DNA of 64,000 bases from Chryseobacterium ginsenosidimutans (GTDB lineage Bacteria; Bacteroidota; Bacteroidia; Flavobacteriales; Weeksellaceae): NCBI RefSeq assembly GCF_024807225.1, contig NZ_JANUCO010000001.1, positions 186,001 to 250,000 on the forward strand, read 5' to 3'. Position numbers and translations under genes: made by a program. Below, in pieces: positions 46,531-55,562 of this stretch. Each line of letters opens with the position of its first letter. Within the stretch, counting starts at the first letter, position 1. The notes under the pieces were generated by a model that worked only from the letters and a program-made list of their open reading frames with translations, was not told the origin of the DNA and made no database searches.

Positions 46531-47386
46531 ATGAAAAAATTATTTATTATTTCGAGTACTTTAATTTGTAATCTGATGTTCAGTCAAGTTGGTATCAACA
46601 CAACAACTCCTGACTCAAGTTTCTGCACTTGATATTCATTCTGATAACAAAGGAACACTTTTCCCAAGAGTTGAAATTACGTCTGTCACAGATGCGGTTA
46701 CGATCCCCAATCCAGCAAAAGGATTGATGATATACAAACCATCTTCCACAAACATAGAAGAAGGGCTATATGTAAATGTAGGAACGCCATCAAGTCCTAA
46801 ATGGTATTTGGCTACCAATACAAAAAAAACCGACGCTGTCTTAACGAATCCTGCCTATATGATGGCGTATGAAAACGGAGTTACTGATCAATATATGGTC
46901 TACAGTCCCACAGTTCCTTTGTATACCTTTAAAACAATTGAGTTTAAGAGCTTCACAAGCCCAACACATTCTACAGAAATCACATTGCCAAAAGACGGTA
47001 TTTTCGCCCTTTTGGTAAGACCTGCATTTAATGTCACCTTTAATTCTATTGCAACCAGAGCCACATCGAATGCATTTATGAAAGTTCAGTTCAAAGTTGA
47101 CAAAACTGATCTGAACAATGTTACGTCAGTGTTTGATTTTTTTAGAACTCAGTTTTATATCCGTCCTGCGACTGGAACATCTAGTAACGACCAAACTTCA
47201 CTTCAGGCAAGCACACTCTTTATCTCCGGAAAAGCAGGTGAAAAGTTTACTTTATCCGTAAGAATGGAACAATTGACGGATAATGATGGTCTAGTTGAAA
47301 GTGTGAGATTATTAGGAGGTAGCAATTCAGGATATTCATCTTTTGCCATTACTAATGCAGAATCTCCGGATCTGTATTTACAATAA
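46531..47386 (+). pseudogene. surface protein with VGINTTTP N-terminus, +1 frameshift
   Basis: The reading frame starts MKKLFIISSTLICNLMFSQ, a signal peptide, then VGINTTTPDSS. It hits a stop after ~32 codons. A second frame continues ALDIHSDNKGTLFPRVEITSV to 47386. The VGINTTTPxxSALDI start is a common Bacteroidota surface-protein motif found upstream of tail-fibre or C1q-like regions. The frame breaks at 46620-46622 (AAGTTTCTGC); removing one T gives PDSSSALDIHSDNKG and 284 codons. The remaining region is beta-rich with an ending SGYSSFAITNAESPDLYLQ. It is the likely partner or target of the upstream TPR/AraC regulator. Confidence 0.8.
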
Positions 47387-47423
47387 GAATCATCATCATC
47401 ATTAAAGTAAATATTTGTTATTA

Positions 47424-47457
47424 AGCCATCCCTTAAAAAAGGATGGCTTAATTTTTT
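47424..47457 (+). terminator. terminator between convergent genes
   Basis: The arms TTAAGCCATCC and GGATGGCTTAA are followed by TTTTTT. Confidence 0.9.
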
Positions 47458-47541
47458 ATTGTAATTCGATCGGATTACTATTTTTCTTAGCATCATCTTT
47501 CACTCTCTCCTCCATTCTTTTTCTCATATCGGCAGGATTTT
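47454..47541. repeat. right 88-bp direct repeat
   Basis: It is the 3' end of the GLPGLI gene and matches 44218-44305 with one mismatch. The ~3.15 kb between the two copies holds the TPR/AraC regulator and surface protein. Confidence 0.9.
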
Positions 47542-48307
47542 GGTTTCCACCACCGCCTCCGCCACGGTTTCCTCCTCCGCCGCCAATTCTCATGGGACCA
47601 CCACCTCCACCTTGAGTCATAAACGACATCGGATCTTCCTGGAATTTTTTCTGCTGTTTCACATAATCTCCTCTTTTTACTTTAATGGTATTTCCAAATT
47701 GGTTTAAAGTTGGGAAATCAGCGATTTTATAGTTTTTCATTAAATCAAAAGAATATTCTCCTTTATCATCTTCCGCTTTTACAATTAATCCTGGAAGTCC
47801 CCCGAATTTATACGGTCCATCCTGATAAGGCAAATCTGTTGTAAACCAAGCCGTCCATTTTCTCCCTCCGAAATCCGCTTCAGCTTTCTGTACTTTGTAC
47901 TCCCCTATTTTTGTGGTTTCAGAAGAGATTTTCCAGTTGATGGGTCTGTCTTCCTCATACGTATAAGCATCTCTGCCTATTCTGTCTTTGAAAGTTGTTT
48001 TTTGATTTTTTTTATCTTTTTCGATAGAATAATTGATATTCGATCTTAAACCTTCCATTTGATCTCTGTTGAAACTTCTCGCTCCGCCACTTTGAAAAGT
48101 CGCCTGCATGATAGAATCTCTTTTAATCCTGTTTTCAGAATAAAAAACAGATTTTTCAGGAGAAATATCTAGGTATGCATTTTCTGTTTTAACATCGCTT
48201 TTATTAGAAGCGTCGGGTTTCATGGTAACCTGATACACAAATCTGTTGGTTTGCGCAAACGCAGTCTGCATGAATAACGCTAAAGCAATAACGCCTAATT
48301 TTTTCAT
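47456..48307 (-). CDS. GLPGLI family protein
   Basis: A 283-residue secreted protein with signal peptide to about residue 18 (MQTAFAQ). The signature GLPGLIVKAEDDKGEYSFDL sits at about 170-190. It contains a Gly-rich C-terminal region (GGGGGPMRIGGGGGNRGGGG) and ends NPIELQ. The function is unknown. Members are often found in tandem, and a similar gene lies directly upstream on the same strand, 14 bp away. The gene's 3' end carries one copy of the 88-bp repeat. Confidence 0.9.
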   Translation of the reverse strand: MKKLGVIALALFMQTAFAQTNRFVYQVTMKPDASNKSDVKTENAYLDISPEKSVFYSENRIKRDSIMQATFQSGGARSFNRDQMEGLRSNINYSIEKDKKNQKTTFKDRIGRDAYTYEEDRPINWKISSETTKIGEYKVQKAEADFGGRKWTAWFTTDLPYQDGPYKFGGLPGLIVKAEDDKGEYSFDLMKNYKIADFPTLNQFGNTIKVKRGDYVKQQKKFQEDPMSFMTQGGGGGPMRIGGGGGNRGGGGGGNQNPADMRKRMEERVKDDAKKNSNPIELQ

Positions 48308-48321
48308 TTATATTATCTTAT

Positions 48322-49273
48322 TTATTTTAATTCAATTGGGTTTTGACTTCCGCCGCTAAAAGAACCTCCGTCTTGGGTAGAAACCTTGCATCTGGAAACC
48401 ATTTCCTCCACCCATTCCTCCTCGGTGCATTCCACCGCCACCGCCGTGACCACCGCCACCTCTCATTCCGCCCATTCCGCCGCCATTCATTCCTCCTCCT
48501 TGTCTTCCGCCACCGTCAAAATCCTGCATTTGTCCACTTTTATTTCCTGCCATAGATTTTCCACTTTTAACTTCTAATGCCAATGCGGCTTTATCTCCGT
48601 GGAAATTAATTCTTGTACTTTGTTTAGCTTCAGAACTTATGGGTTCTTCAAAAGCATTTTGAACGGTAATTTTTTTAACAAGATCAAATTTATAATCTCC
48701 GTTCTCGTCTTCCAGTTTCACAATGAGTCCCGGTAATCCGGAGAATTTATAAGGTCCGTCTGAAACATTTATATCTTTTGTAAACCACGCCGTCCAGATT
48801 CTGCCTCCAAAATTTACCGTCGCTTTTTGGGCAGAATACCCGTTTTGTTTTTCAACATCGTTTGTTATTTCCCATTTTATCGGTCGGTCTTCCTGATAAT
48901 AAATTTGCTTCCCACCTACTCTGTCATAGTAATAAACCTTTTGCTCAGGAATACTTTTAGTGATGAAATATTCAAAAAAAGTGGGCTCGATATGCTTTTT
49001 CGTTCCCGATTTTGATAAATCTTTCCCTTCTTTTTTATTATTTTCTTTTTCGTCAGGTTTAAAAGAAGCAAAAAGAGAATCTTTTATTAATTTATTTTCA
49101 CTGATGAATAAAGATTTACTGCCTTTAACATCGAGAAACGTTTTTTCGATCTTCATGCTTACCAGATTAATTGAATCCGGATTTACAGAAGTTTCATAAA
49201 CGTATCTTGTAGTCTGCCCATGCGACATTGCTACTATAAACAATACAAAAAAACCAAGTAATTTTTGTCTCAT
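48322..49273 (-). pseudogene. GLPGLI family protein, paralogue, +1 frameshift near the 3' end
   Basis: A paralogue of the next gene, with signal peptide and the motif GLPGLIVKLEDENGDYKFDL. A Gly-rich C-terminal stretch is followed by a frame break at 48381-48383 (minus-strand GGTTTCTACC). The uncorrected frame ends early in GFYPRRRFF at 48356. Removing one T gives MQGSTQDGGSFSGGSQNPIELK and moves the stop to 48322, restoring the NPIEL ending shared with the paralogue. The repaired length is 316 codons. The uncorrected protein would lack only the terminus. Confidence 0.85.
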
Positions 49274-49452
49274 TGTTAATTTTCTTTATAGATGAATAAT
49301 ATGATTCAAAGTTAAATCAAAAACAGAGTCTCAGCGGTTTTGCAAGAAAATTTATACAATTTTAACATTTTCAATTATCGTTAAAATAGAGTTAATAAGA
49401 TCGGAATCATTAAAATAGATATCTTCGATTTGAGATTGCGGAAATTAGTTCG

Positions 49453-49460
49453 TATTTTTG
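49453..49460 (+). promoter_or_regulatory. -7 box (TATTTTTG) for the suf cluster
   Basis: TAnnTTTG 28 nt before the ATG at 49489. A TTG at 49430-49432 is 20 nt upstream. Confidence 0.6.
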
Positions 49461-49488
49461 CACTATTAAATCATTCTAAATAAATACA

Positions 49489-49818
49489 ATGATAAAAGTA
49501 TCAGACCAAGCAAAGGCAAAAGCGATCCAACTTATGACGGAGGATGGCTTCAACCCTGCTGAAGATTATATAAGAGTAGGGGTAAAAAGTGGAGGATGTT
49601 CTGGGTTAGAGTATGTTTTGGGATTCGACAATCAAAAAACAGACACAGATCAAATTTTTGAAGACAATGACGTGAAAATCGTTGTTGAAAAAAAAGCTAT
49701 CCTTTATCTTGCAGGAACAGTTCTTGAATATTCAGGAGGATTAAACGGAAAGGGGTTTGTTTTCAACAATCCTAATGCATCCAGAACGTGTGGTTGTGGA
49801 GAGAGTTTTTCTTTATAA
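49489..49818 (+). CDS. HesB/IscA/SufA family iron-sulfur carrier
   Basis: A 109-residue A-type carrier. It has the three conserved cysteines: KSGGCSGLEY (Cys about 37) and the C-terminal CGCGESF (Cys about 103 and 105). These proteins hold and pass [2Fe-2S] or [4Fe-4S] clusters to client enzymes. It heads the suf cluster iscA-like/sufB/sufC/sufD, separated from sufB by 80 bp. The assignment between SufA, IscA and ErpA cannot be decided from sequence alone. Confidence 0.93.
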   Translation: MIKVSDQAKAKAIQLMTEDGFNPAEDYIRVGVKSGGCSGLEYVLGFDNQKTDTDQIFEDNDVKIVVEKKAILYLAGTVLEYSGGLNGKGFVFNNPNASRTCGCGESFSL

Positions 49819-49898
49819 TTAGAAATTAGAAGCTAAAGGTTAGAAATTGGCAGATCGCAAAAACTAACATTAAGGTCTAAATTCTATAATTTATTAAA

Positions 49899-51347
49899 AT
49901 GAGTAAATATACTGAAGACGACTTAAGAGTCGATTTAGAAAATAAAAAGTATGAATTCGGTTGGGAAACAAAAATCGATTACGAAGATTTTCCAATTGGT
50001 TTAAATGAAGACATCGTTCGTGCAATCTCTGCTAAAAAAGAGGAACCGGAATGGATGACAGAATGGCGTTTAGAGTCTTTCAAAATTTGGTTGAAAATGA
50101 TTGAGCCGGAATGGGCAAACATTAAATATACAAAACCCGATTTTCAGGCGATTAAATATTATGCGGCACCGAAAGCAAAACCTGAATTGGATAGCTTAGA
50201 TGAAGTAGATCCGGAATTATTGGCAACTTTTGCAAAATTAGGAATCAATATCGAGGAACAAAAAAGACTTTCAGGAGTTGCTGTAGATATCGTAATAGAT
50301 TCAGTTTCTGTAAAGACCACTTTTCAGGACACCTTGATGGAAAAAGGAATTATTTTCTGCTCTATCTCTGAAGCTATTAAAAATCATCCTGATTTAGTAA
50401 GAAAATATCTTGGAAAAGTAGTTCCGAGAGGAGATAATTTTTATGCAGCATTGAATTCCGCAGTATTTTCTGACGGAAGTTTCTGCTATATTCCAAAAGG
50501 CGTAAAATGTCCGATGGAATTATCTACGTATTTCCGTATCAATCAGGCAGGAACAGGTCAGTTTGAAAGAACACTTGTGATTGCAGATGAAGGAAGTTAC
50601 GTTTCTTATCTTGAAGGTTGTACCGCTCCGTCGAGAGACGAAAACCAGCTTCACGCTGCGGTTGTTGAGCTTATTGCAATGGATGGTGCTGAAATTAAAT
50701 ATTCAACTGTTCAAAACTGGTATCCGGGAAATGAAGAAGGAAAAGGTGGAGTTTTCAATTTTGTAACGAAAAGAGGACTTTGCGAAAAAAATGCAAAAAT
50801 CTCTTGGACACAGGTAGAAACAGGTTCTGCCGTAACTTGGAAATATCCTTCTTGTATCTTGAAAGGTGACAATTCAATCGGTGAGTTCTACTCTATTGCC
50901 GTGACCAACAATCACCAATATGCAGATACAGGAACGAAAATGATCCACATCGGGAAAAATACGAGATCCACGATTATTTCTAAAGGTATTTCTGCAGGAA
51001 AATCTCAGAATTCATACAGAGGTTTGGTAAAAGTAATGCCAACTGCAAAAGGAGCGAGAAATTTCTCTCAGTGTGATTCTTTATTGATGGGTAATGAGTG
51101 TGGAGCACATACTTTCCCTTATATCGAGATCAAAGATCCTACCGCACAATTGGAACATGAAGCAACAACTTCGAAAATCGGTGAAGACCAGATTTTCTAT
51201 TGTAACCAAAGAGGTATCAGTACCGAAAAAGCAATCGCTTTGATTGTAAATGGTTTCAGTAAAGAAGTTCTAAATAAATTACCAATGGAATTCGCTATTG
51301 AAGCTCAAAAACTACTTGAGATTTCTTTGGAGGGATCTGTAGGATAA
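49899..51347 (+). CDS. sufB: Fe-S cluster assembly scaffold SufB
   Basis: A 482-residue beta-helix SufB, the scaffold on which SufBCD builds clusters. Motifs include RLSGVAVDIVIDSVSVKTTF, PKGVKCPMELSTYFRIN, TLVIADEGSYVSYLEGCTAP, and the C-terminal DSLLMGNECGAHTFPYIE with EHEATTSKIGEDQIFYCNQRGI. The cysteine in the NECGAH block is the ligand or transfer site. Length is typical. It is in one direction with sufC and sufD, though a 253-bp gap holding a repeat-like element separates it from sufC. Confidence 0.97.
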   Translation: MSKYTEDDLRVDLENKKYEFGWETKIDYEDFPIGLNEDIVRAISAKKEEPEWMTEWRLESFKIWLKMIEPEWANIKYTKPDFQAIKYYAAPKAKPELDSLDEVDPELLATFAKLGINIEEQKRLSGVAVDIVIDSVSVKTTFQDTLMEKGIIFCSISEAIKNHPDLVRKYLGKVVPRGDNFYAALNSAVFSDGSFCYIPKGVKCPMELSTYFRINQAGTGQFERTLVIADEGSYVSYLEGCTAPSRDENQLHAAVVELIAMDGAEIKYSTVQNWYPGNEEGKGGVFNFVTKRGLCEKNAKISWTQVETGSAVTWKYPSCILKGDNSIGEFYSIAVTNNHQYADTGTKMIHIGKNTRSTIISKGISAGKSQNSYRGLVKVMPTAKGARNFSQCDSLLMGNECGAHTFPYIEIKDPTAQLEHEATTSKIGEDQIFYCNQRGISTEKAIALIVNGFSKEVLNKLPMEFAIEAQKLLEISLEGSVG

Positions 51348-51376
51348 AATTTTAATTCGCTTAAATATGAGCGAAA

Positions 51377-51448
51377 TGTCATTCTGAGCGAAATGAAATA
51401 GAGTGAAGAATCTCATGTTTAATAGATTTCTCATTCGTCGAAATGACA
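51377..51448. repeat. short inverted-repeat element in the sufB-sufC gap
   Basis: TGTCATT (51377-51383) and AATGACA (51442-51448) bound a 72-bp block containing CTGAGCGAAATGA and TTCGTCGAAATGA. TGTCATTC-type ends recur near 7765 and 52450. It looks like a REP-like element in an operon gap. A nearby AT-rich stretch (51532-51558) also forms CCTTTG...GCAAAGG. Confidence 0.5.
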
Positions 51449-51600
51449 AAATGATACATTAGAATTAACTTAAATTCTTAATGTTAAAAAAATAAAAACG
51501 AAATAGTATTTCATTGATAAGCGTTAGCGCCTTTGTTTATCTTAAAAAAGCAAAGGAGATTAAAAAAATCTTAGTCTAGCCTTGCGATAAATTTAAATGT

Positions 51601-52344
51601 ATGTTAAATATAAAAAACTTGCACGCCAAAATTGAAGACGGCGCAGAAATTTTAAAAGGTATCAATCTTGAAATAAAGCCGGGTGAAGTTCATGCCATCA
51701 TGGGACCGAACGGAGCCGGAAAATCTACGCTTTCTTCTGTGATTGCAGGGAAAGAAGATTACGAAGTTACAGACGGAGAGATCTTTTTTGAAGGTGAAGA
51801 CATCATCGAAGATGCTCCTGAAGATAGAGCTCACAAAGGTATTTTCCTTTCTTTCCAGTATCCGGTAGAAATTCCGGGGGTTTCTGTGACCAACTTCATC
51901 AAAGCTGCGATGAACGAGAACAGAAAAGCAAAAGGATTATCCGAAATGCCTGCAAAAGAAATGTTGGCGATGATTCGTGAGAAATCTGAGCAATTGGGTA
52001 TTAAAAAAGATTTCCTTTCAAGATCATTGAACGAAGGTTTTTCGGGAGGTGAAAAGAAAAGAAATGAGATCTTCCAGATGATGATGCTTAATCCGAAATT
52101 GGCTATTCTTGATGAAACCGATTCAGGATTAGACATTGATGCATTGAGAATCGTTGCAGACGGTGTAAATGCTTTTAAAAATGAAGGGAATGCAGTGCTT
52201 TTGATTACTCACTATCAAAGATTGCTTAACTATATTCAACCTGACTTCGTTCACGTTTTAGCAAACGGAAAAATCATCAAAACCGGTGACAAATCTCTTG
52301 CTTTGGAACTGGAAGAAAAAGGGTACGACTGGCTTTTAAATTAA
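51601..52344 (+). CDS. sufC: Fe-S cluster assembly ATPase SufC
   Basis: A 247-residue ABC-type ATPase. The Walker A GPNGAGKST lies near residue 37, the signature FSGGEKKRNEIFQ at about 150 and the Walker B LAILDETDSGLDIDAL at about 170; the switch His is in LLITHYQRL. SufC hydrolyses ATP to drive the SufB-SufD scaffold. It has no membrane domain and so is not a transporter. It is followed by sufD after ~135 bp. Confidence 0.97.
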   Translation: MLNIKNLHAKIEDGAEILKGINLEIKPGEVHAIMGPNGAGKSTLSSVIAGKEDYEVTDGEIFFEGEDIIEDAPEDRAHKGIFLSFQYPVEIPGVSVTNFIKAAMNENRKAKGLSEMPAKEMLAMIREKSEQLGIKKDFLSRSLNEGFSGGEKKRNEIFQMMMLNPKLAILDETDSGLDIDALRIVADGVNAFKNEGNAVLLITHYQRLLNYIQPDFVHVLANGKIIKTGDKSLALELEEKGYDWLLN

Positions 52345-52480
52345 TTAAAAGAGCAAAAAAATTCAGAGATTTATACATTTCAGTCTTATTATTTTTTAAG
52401 TTTAATAAAAGTGGAATCTCTGGTTTAATATATTATCCATTCTTCGGAATGACAGATTTCAGCCAAATAAAAAGAAAAAA

Positions 52481-53815
52481 ATGGTGCAAACCACAGATAT
52501 ACCAGTAATGGCATTAAAAGAACAAATTATAGAAAATCACGGTGAATTTTTGGAGAGTCTTCGTCACAGATTTCTGGATGATGATAGAAAAGCTGCTCTT
52601 CGAAGATTTGAAAAACTTGGTTTTCCGACAAAAAAAGACGAAGAATATAGATATACCAACCTAAAGGAGATTACTGAAAAAGGATATAACTTTTTCCCGA
52701 AAGAAAGTCATAATATCACCAAAGAGCAGTTGGAAGACTTGCATCTCGGTGAAGAAAATTTTGACTGGATTACTTTTGTGAACGGTAAACTTCGCAAAGA
52801 ATTATCAAAAGTTTCGATTGAAAACGTAGAGTTTCTTTCATTCAATTATGCCTTGAATGATGATAAGCACAGAGATATCTTCGATCAATATTTTAATACA
52901 ATTGCTTCAGACAAATCTGCTTTCACGAATTTAAATCAGGCGTATTGCAAGTATGGTTTCTTTTTGAAAGTTCCTAAAAATGTGGTAATTGAAAAACCAA
53001 TTCACGTTTTCTATATTTCTCAAAATCAGGAAGAAAATACCTTCTACAACACGAGAAATTTATTAATAGTAGAGGAAGGTGCAAAAGTGGAGATCATTGA
53101 AAGTCACCACAATTTTGACAGTACTTACGTTTTGACAAATTCTGTGACAGAAATTTTCACTCATCCAAATGCAAAAGCAGATTGGCACAAAGTTCAGAAC
53201 GATAATGATACTTCTTATTTAGTTGACAATACTTTCGCAAAACAGGAAAAAGATAGTTTAACGACGGTTAATACGTTTTCTTTCGGAGGTAAATTGGTAA
53301 GAAACAACCTTGATTTTATTCAAAATGGATCGAATATCAATTCATTCATGAACGGAATCACGATTATCGGGAAAGATCAGTTGGTAGATCACCACACGGC
53401 GGTTCACCACAATCAGCCACACTGTGAAAGTTATCAGAATTACAAAGGTATTTTCAGCGGAAATTCTCACGGAGTTTTCAACGGGAAAGTATTTGTAGAT
53501 AAATTGGCTCAGAAAACGAATGCTTATCAGCAAAACAACAACGTTTTATTAAGCGAAGGCGCTAAAATTGATACAAAACCACAATTGGAGATTTTTGCAG
53601 ATGATGTGAAATGTTCTCACGGTTGTACGGTTGGTCAATTAAATGAAGATGCGATGTTTTATTTGAGAGCAAGAGGTATTTCTAAAAAAGAAGCTCAGGC
53701 TTTATTGTTGTATGCATTTGCAAACGATGCGATGCAAAACATTGATATTGAGCCTTTAAAAGAAAAAATTTCAAAGCTTTTGGCTGAGAAATTAGAAGTT
53801 GATATAGAGTTTTAA
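52481..53815 (+). CDS. sufD: Fe-S cluster assembly protein SufD
   Basis: A 444-residue SufB-related beta-helix protein that pairs with SufB and SufC. Motifs are FPTKKDEEYRYTNLKEI near the N-terminus, GVFNGKVFVDKLAQKTNAYQQNNN, and KCSHGCTVGQLNEDAMFYLRARGI near the C-terminus. The start could be 52481 or the internal ATG at 52508 (MALKEQIIENH), which may be the better match to homologues. An AATGACA repeat end lies ~20 bp upstream. A terminator follows at 53837-53872. Confidence 0.95.
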   Translation: MVQTTDIPVMALKEQIIENHGEFLESLRHRFLDDDRKAALRRFEKLGFPTKKDEEYRYTNLKEITEKGYNFFPKESHNITKEQLEDLHLGEENFDWITFVNGKLRKELSKVSIENVEFLSFNYALNDDKHRDIFDQYFNTIASDKSAFTNLNQAYCKYGFFLKVPKNVVIEKPIHVFYISQNQEENTFYNTRNLLIVEEGAKVEIIESHHNFDSTYVLTNSVTEIFTHPNAKADWHKVQNDNDTSYLVDNTFAKQEKDSLTTVNTFSFGGKLVRNNLDFIQNGSNINSFMNGITIIGKDQLVDHHTAVHHNQPHCESYQNYKGIFSGNSHGVFNGKVFVDKLAQKTNAYQQNNNVLLSEGAKIDTKPQLEIFADDVKCSHGCTVGQLNEDAMFYLRARGISKKEAQALLLYAFANDAMQNIDIEPLKEKISKLLAEKLEVDIEF

Positions 53816-53836
53816 CAATATATAGTAATTGATAAT

Positions 53837-53872
53837 AAAAAAGGCTGTTTCATTCATGAGACAGCCTTTTTG
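53837..53872 (+). terminator. terminator after sufD
   Basis: The arms AAAAGGCTGTTTCAT and ATGAGACAGCCTTTT form a strong hairpin followed by T. Confidence 0.9.
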
Positions 53873-54068
53873 AATTTTACACGCTCTGTGCATTATATTT
53901 TTCATCAGCAAAATAAATATTTCACCAATTTTCTATTTTTAATGTAAAAAATATATTTATTTAAAATAAATCATGAATAATATTTTAAGATTTATACTTT
54001 CAAATGAATTTTAATAAGAAAAACGAATAGTTTGTAGAAATTTTCTACATTTACAATAAACACAACAC

Positions 54069-55534
54069 ATGCTGATCAAAATTTATGGCAGCGCAATTCA
54101 TGGAGTTGCAGCAATGCCATTAAAGAAAGCAGTTACAGAATTTCCGCGGCTTTGAAAAACGTAGGCTATAAAATTCCGGGAAAGAAAATTACGATCAATA
54201 TGGCTCCTGCAGATCTCCGTAAAGAAGGTGCTGCTTATGATTTGAGTATTGCCATCGGAATTCTCGCTGCTTCAGATCAGATTCTTGCCGAAAATATTCA
54301 GGATTATGTTATTATGGGAGAACTTTCTCTCGACGGAACTTTGCAGCCGATTCAGGGCGTTTTACCGATTGCTATTCAGGCTCGTGAAGAAGGTTTTAAA
54401 GGCATTATTCTACCCAAACAAAATACGCGGGAAGCTGCAATTGTAAATAGTCTTGATGTTTATGCCGCAGAAAATATTAAAGAAGTTATTGATTTTTTTA
54501 ATGAAGGAAAAACGCTTCCAAAAGTTGTAATCGATACCAGAAAAGAATTTCAGGAAAAGATTAATGATTTTCCGTTTGATTTTTCTGAAGTGAAAGGACA
54601 GGAAACCGCAAAAAGAGCAATGGAAGTTGCCGCAGCAGGAGGACATAACATCATCCTGATCGGACCTCCCGGAAGCGGAAAAACAATGCTTGCCAAAAGA
54701 GTTCCGAGTATTTTGCCTCCTTTAACATTAAAAGAAGCGCTGGAAACTACGAAAATACATTCTGTCGCAGGAAAAATGGGTAGAGAAACTTCACTCATGA
54801 CGGTTCGCCCTTTTCGTGCACCTCATCATACGATATCGGATGTTGCTTTGGTTGGTGGCGGAAGCTATCCTCAACCCGGAGAAATTTCTCTGGCTCACAA
54901 CGGTGTTTTATTTTTAGATGAAATGCCTGAATTTAAAAGAACCGTTCTTGAAGTGATGAGACAGCCTTTGGAAGATCGTGAAGTGACTATTTCCAGAGCT
55001 CGGTTTACGGTAAATTATCCTGCAAGTTTTATGCTGGTTGCTTCGATGAACCCAAGTCCGAGTGGCTTTTTTCCTGATGATCCCAATAATACCTCATCTG
55101 TTTACGAAATGCAAAGGTATATGAATAAGCTTTCCGGTCCTCTTTTAGATAGAATTGATATTCATATTGAAGTGCAGAAAGTTGAATTTGAGCAATTAAC
55201 CGAAAAACGGAAAGGCGAGAAAAGTGAACAAATCAGGAAACGTGTTTTAATTGCCCGTGAAATTCAGGGTGAGCGGTACAAGGATTTAAACATAAGTTAT
55301 AATGCACAAATTGGACCTAAAGAAATAGAAAAGTTTTGTGAGCTGGACTCCGCATCTTTCAACCTTATCAAATTAGCTATGGAAAAACTGAATCTTTCGG
55401 CAAGAGCTTTTGACAGAATTTTGAAAGTATCCAGAACAATTGCCGATCTTGAAGAATCTCCAAATATTTTATCTCATCATATTTCTGAAGCGATACAATA
55501 CAGAAGCTTAGACAGAGAGTTTTGGAATGTATAA
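54069..55534 (+). pseudogene. comM: ComM/YifB Mg-chelatase-like AAA+ ATPase, internal deletion
   Basis: ComM is an AAA+ ATPase with a Lon-like substrate domain; it promotes branch migration during natural transformation. From the ATG at 54069 the frame reads MLIKIYGSAIHGVAA, then a stop. The continuation NAIKESSYRISAALKNVGYKIPGK runs in another frame to 55534. Between HGVAA and NAIKESSYR, ~23 codons normally present are missing; the observed length is ~70 nt below a 511-codon gene and changes the frame. The rest is intact: VEVAAAGGHNIILIGPPGSGKTML (Walker A), AHNGVLFLDEMPEF (Walker B) and RARFTVNYPASFMLVASMNP. The gene is probably inactive unless the gap is an assembly error. Confidence 0.87.
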
Positions 55535-55562
55535 GTAATGTTTTGTTTTAATTAAAGACAAA

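Noticed and set aside
54152..55534. comM starting at an internal TTG as a normal short protein
   Set aside because: The family begins with MLIKIYGSAIHG, which is present at 54069 in another frame, so the gene is broken rather than re-started.
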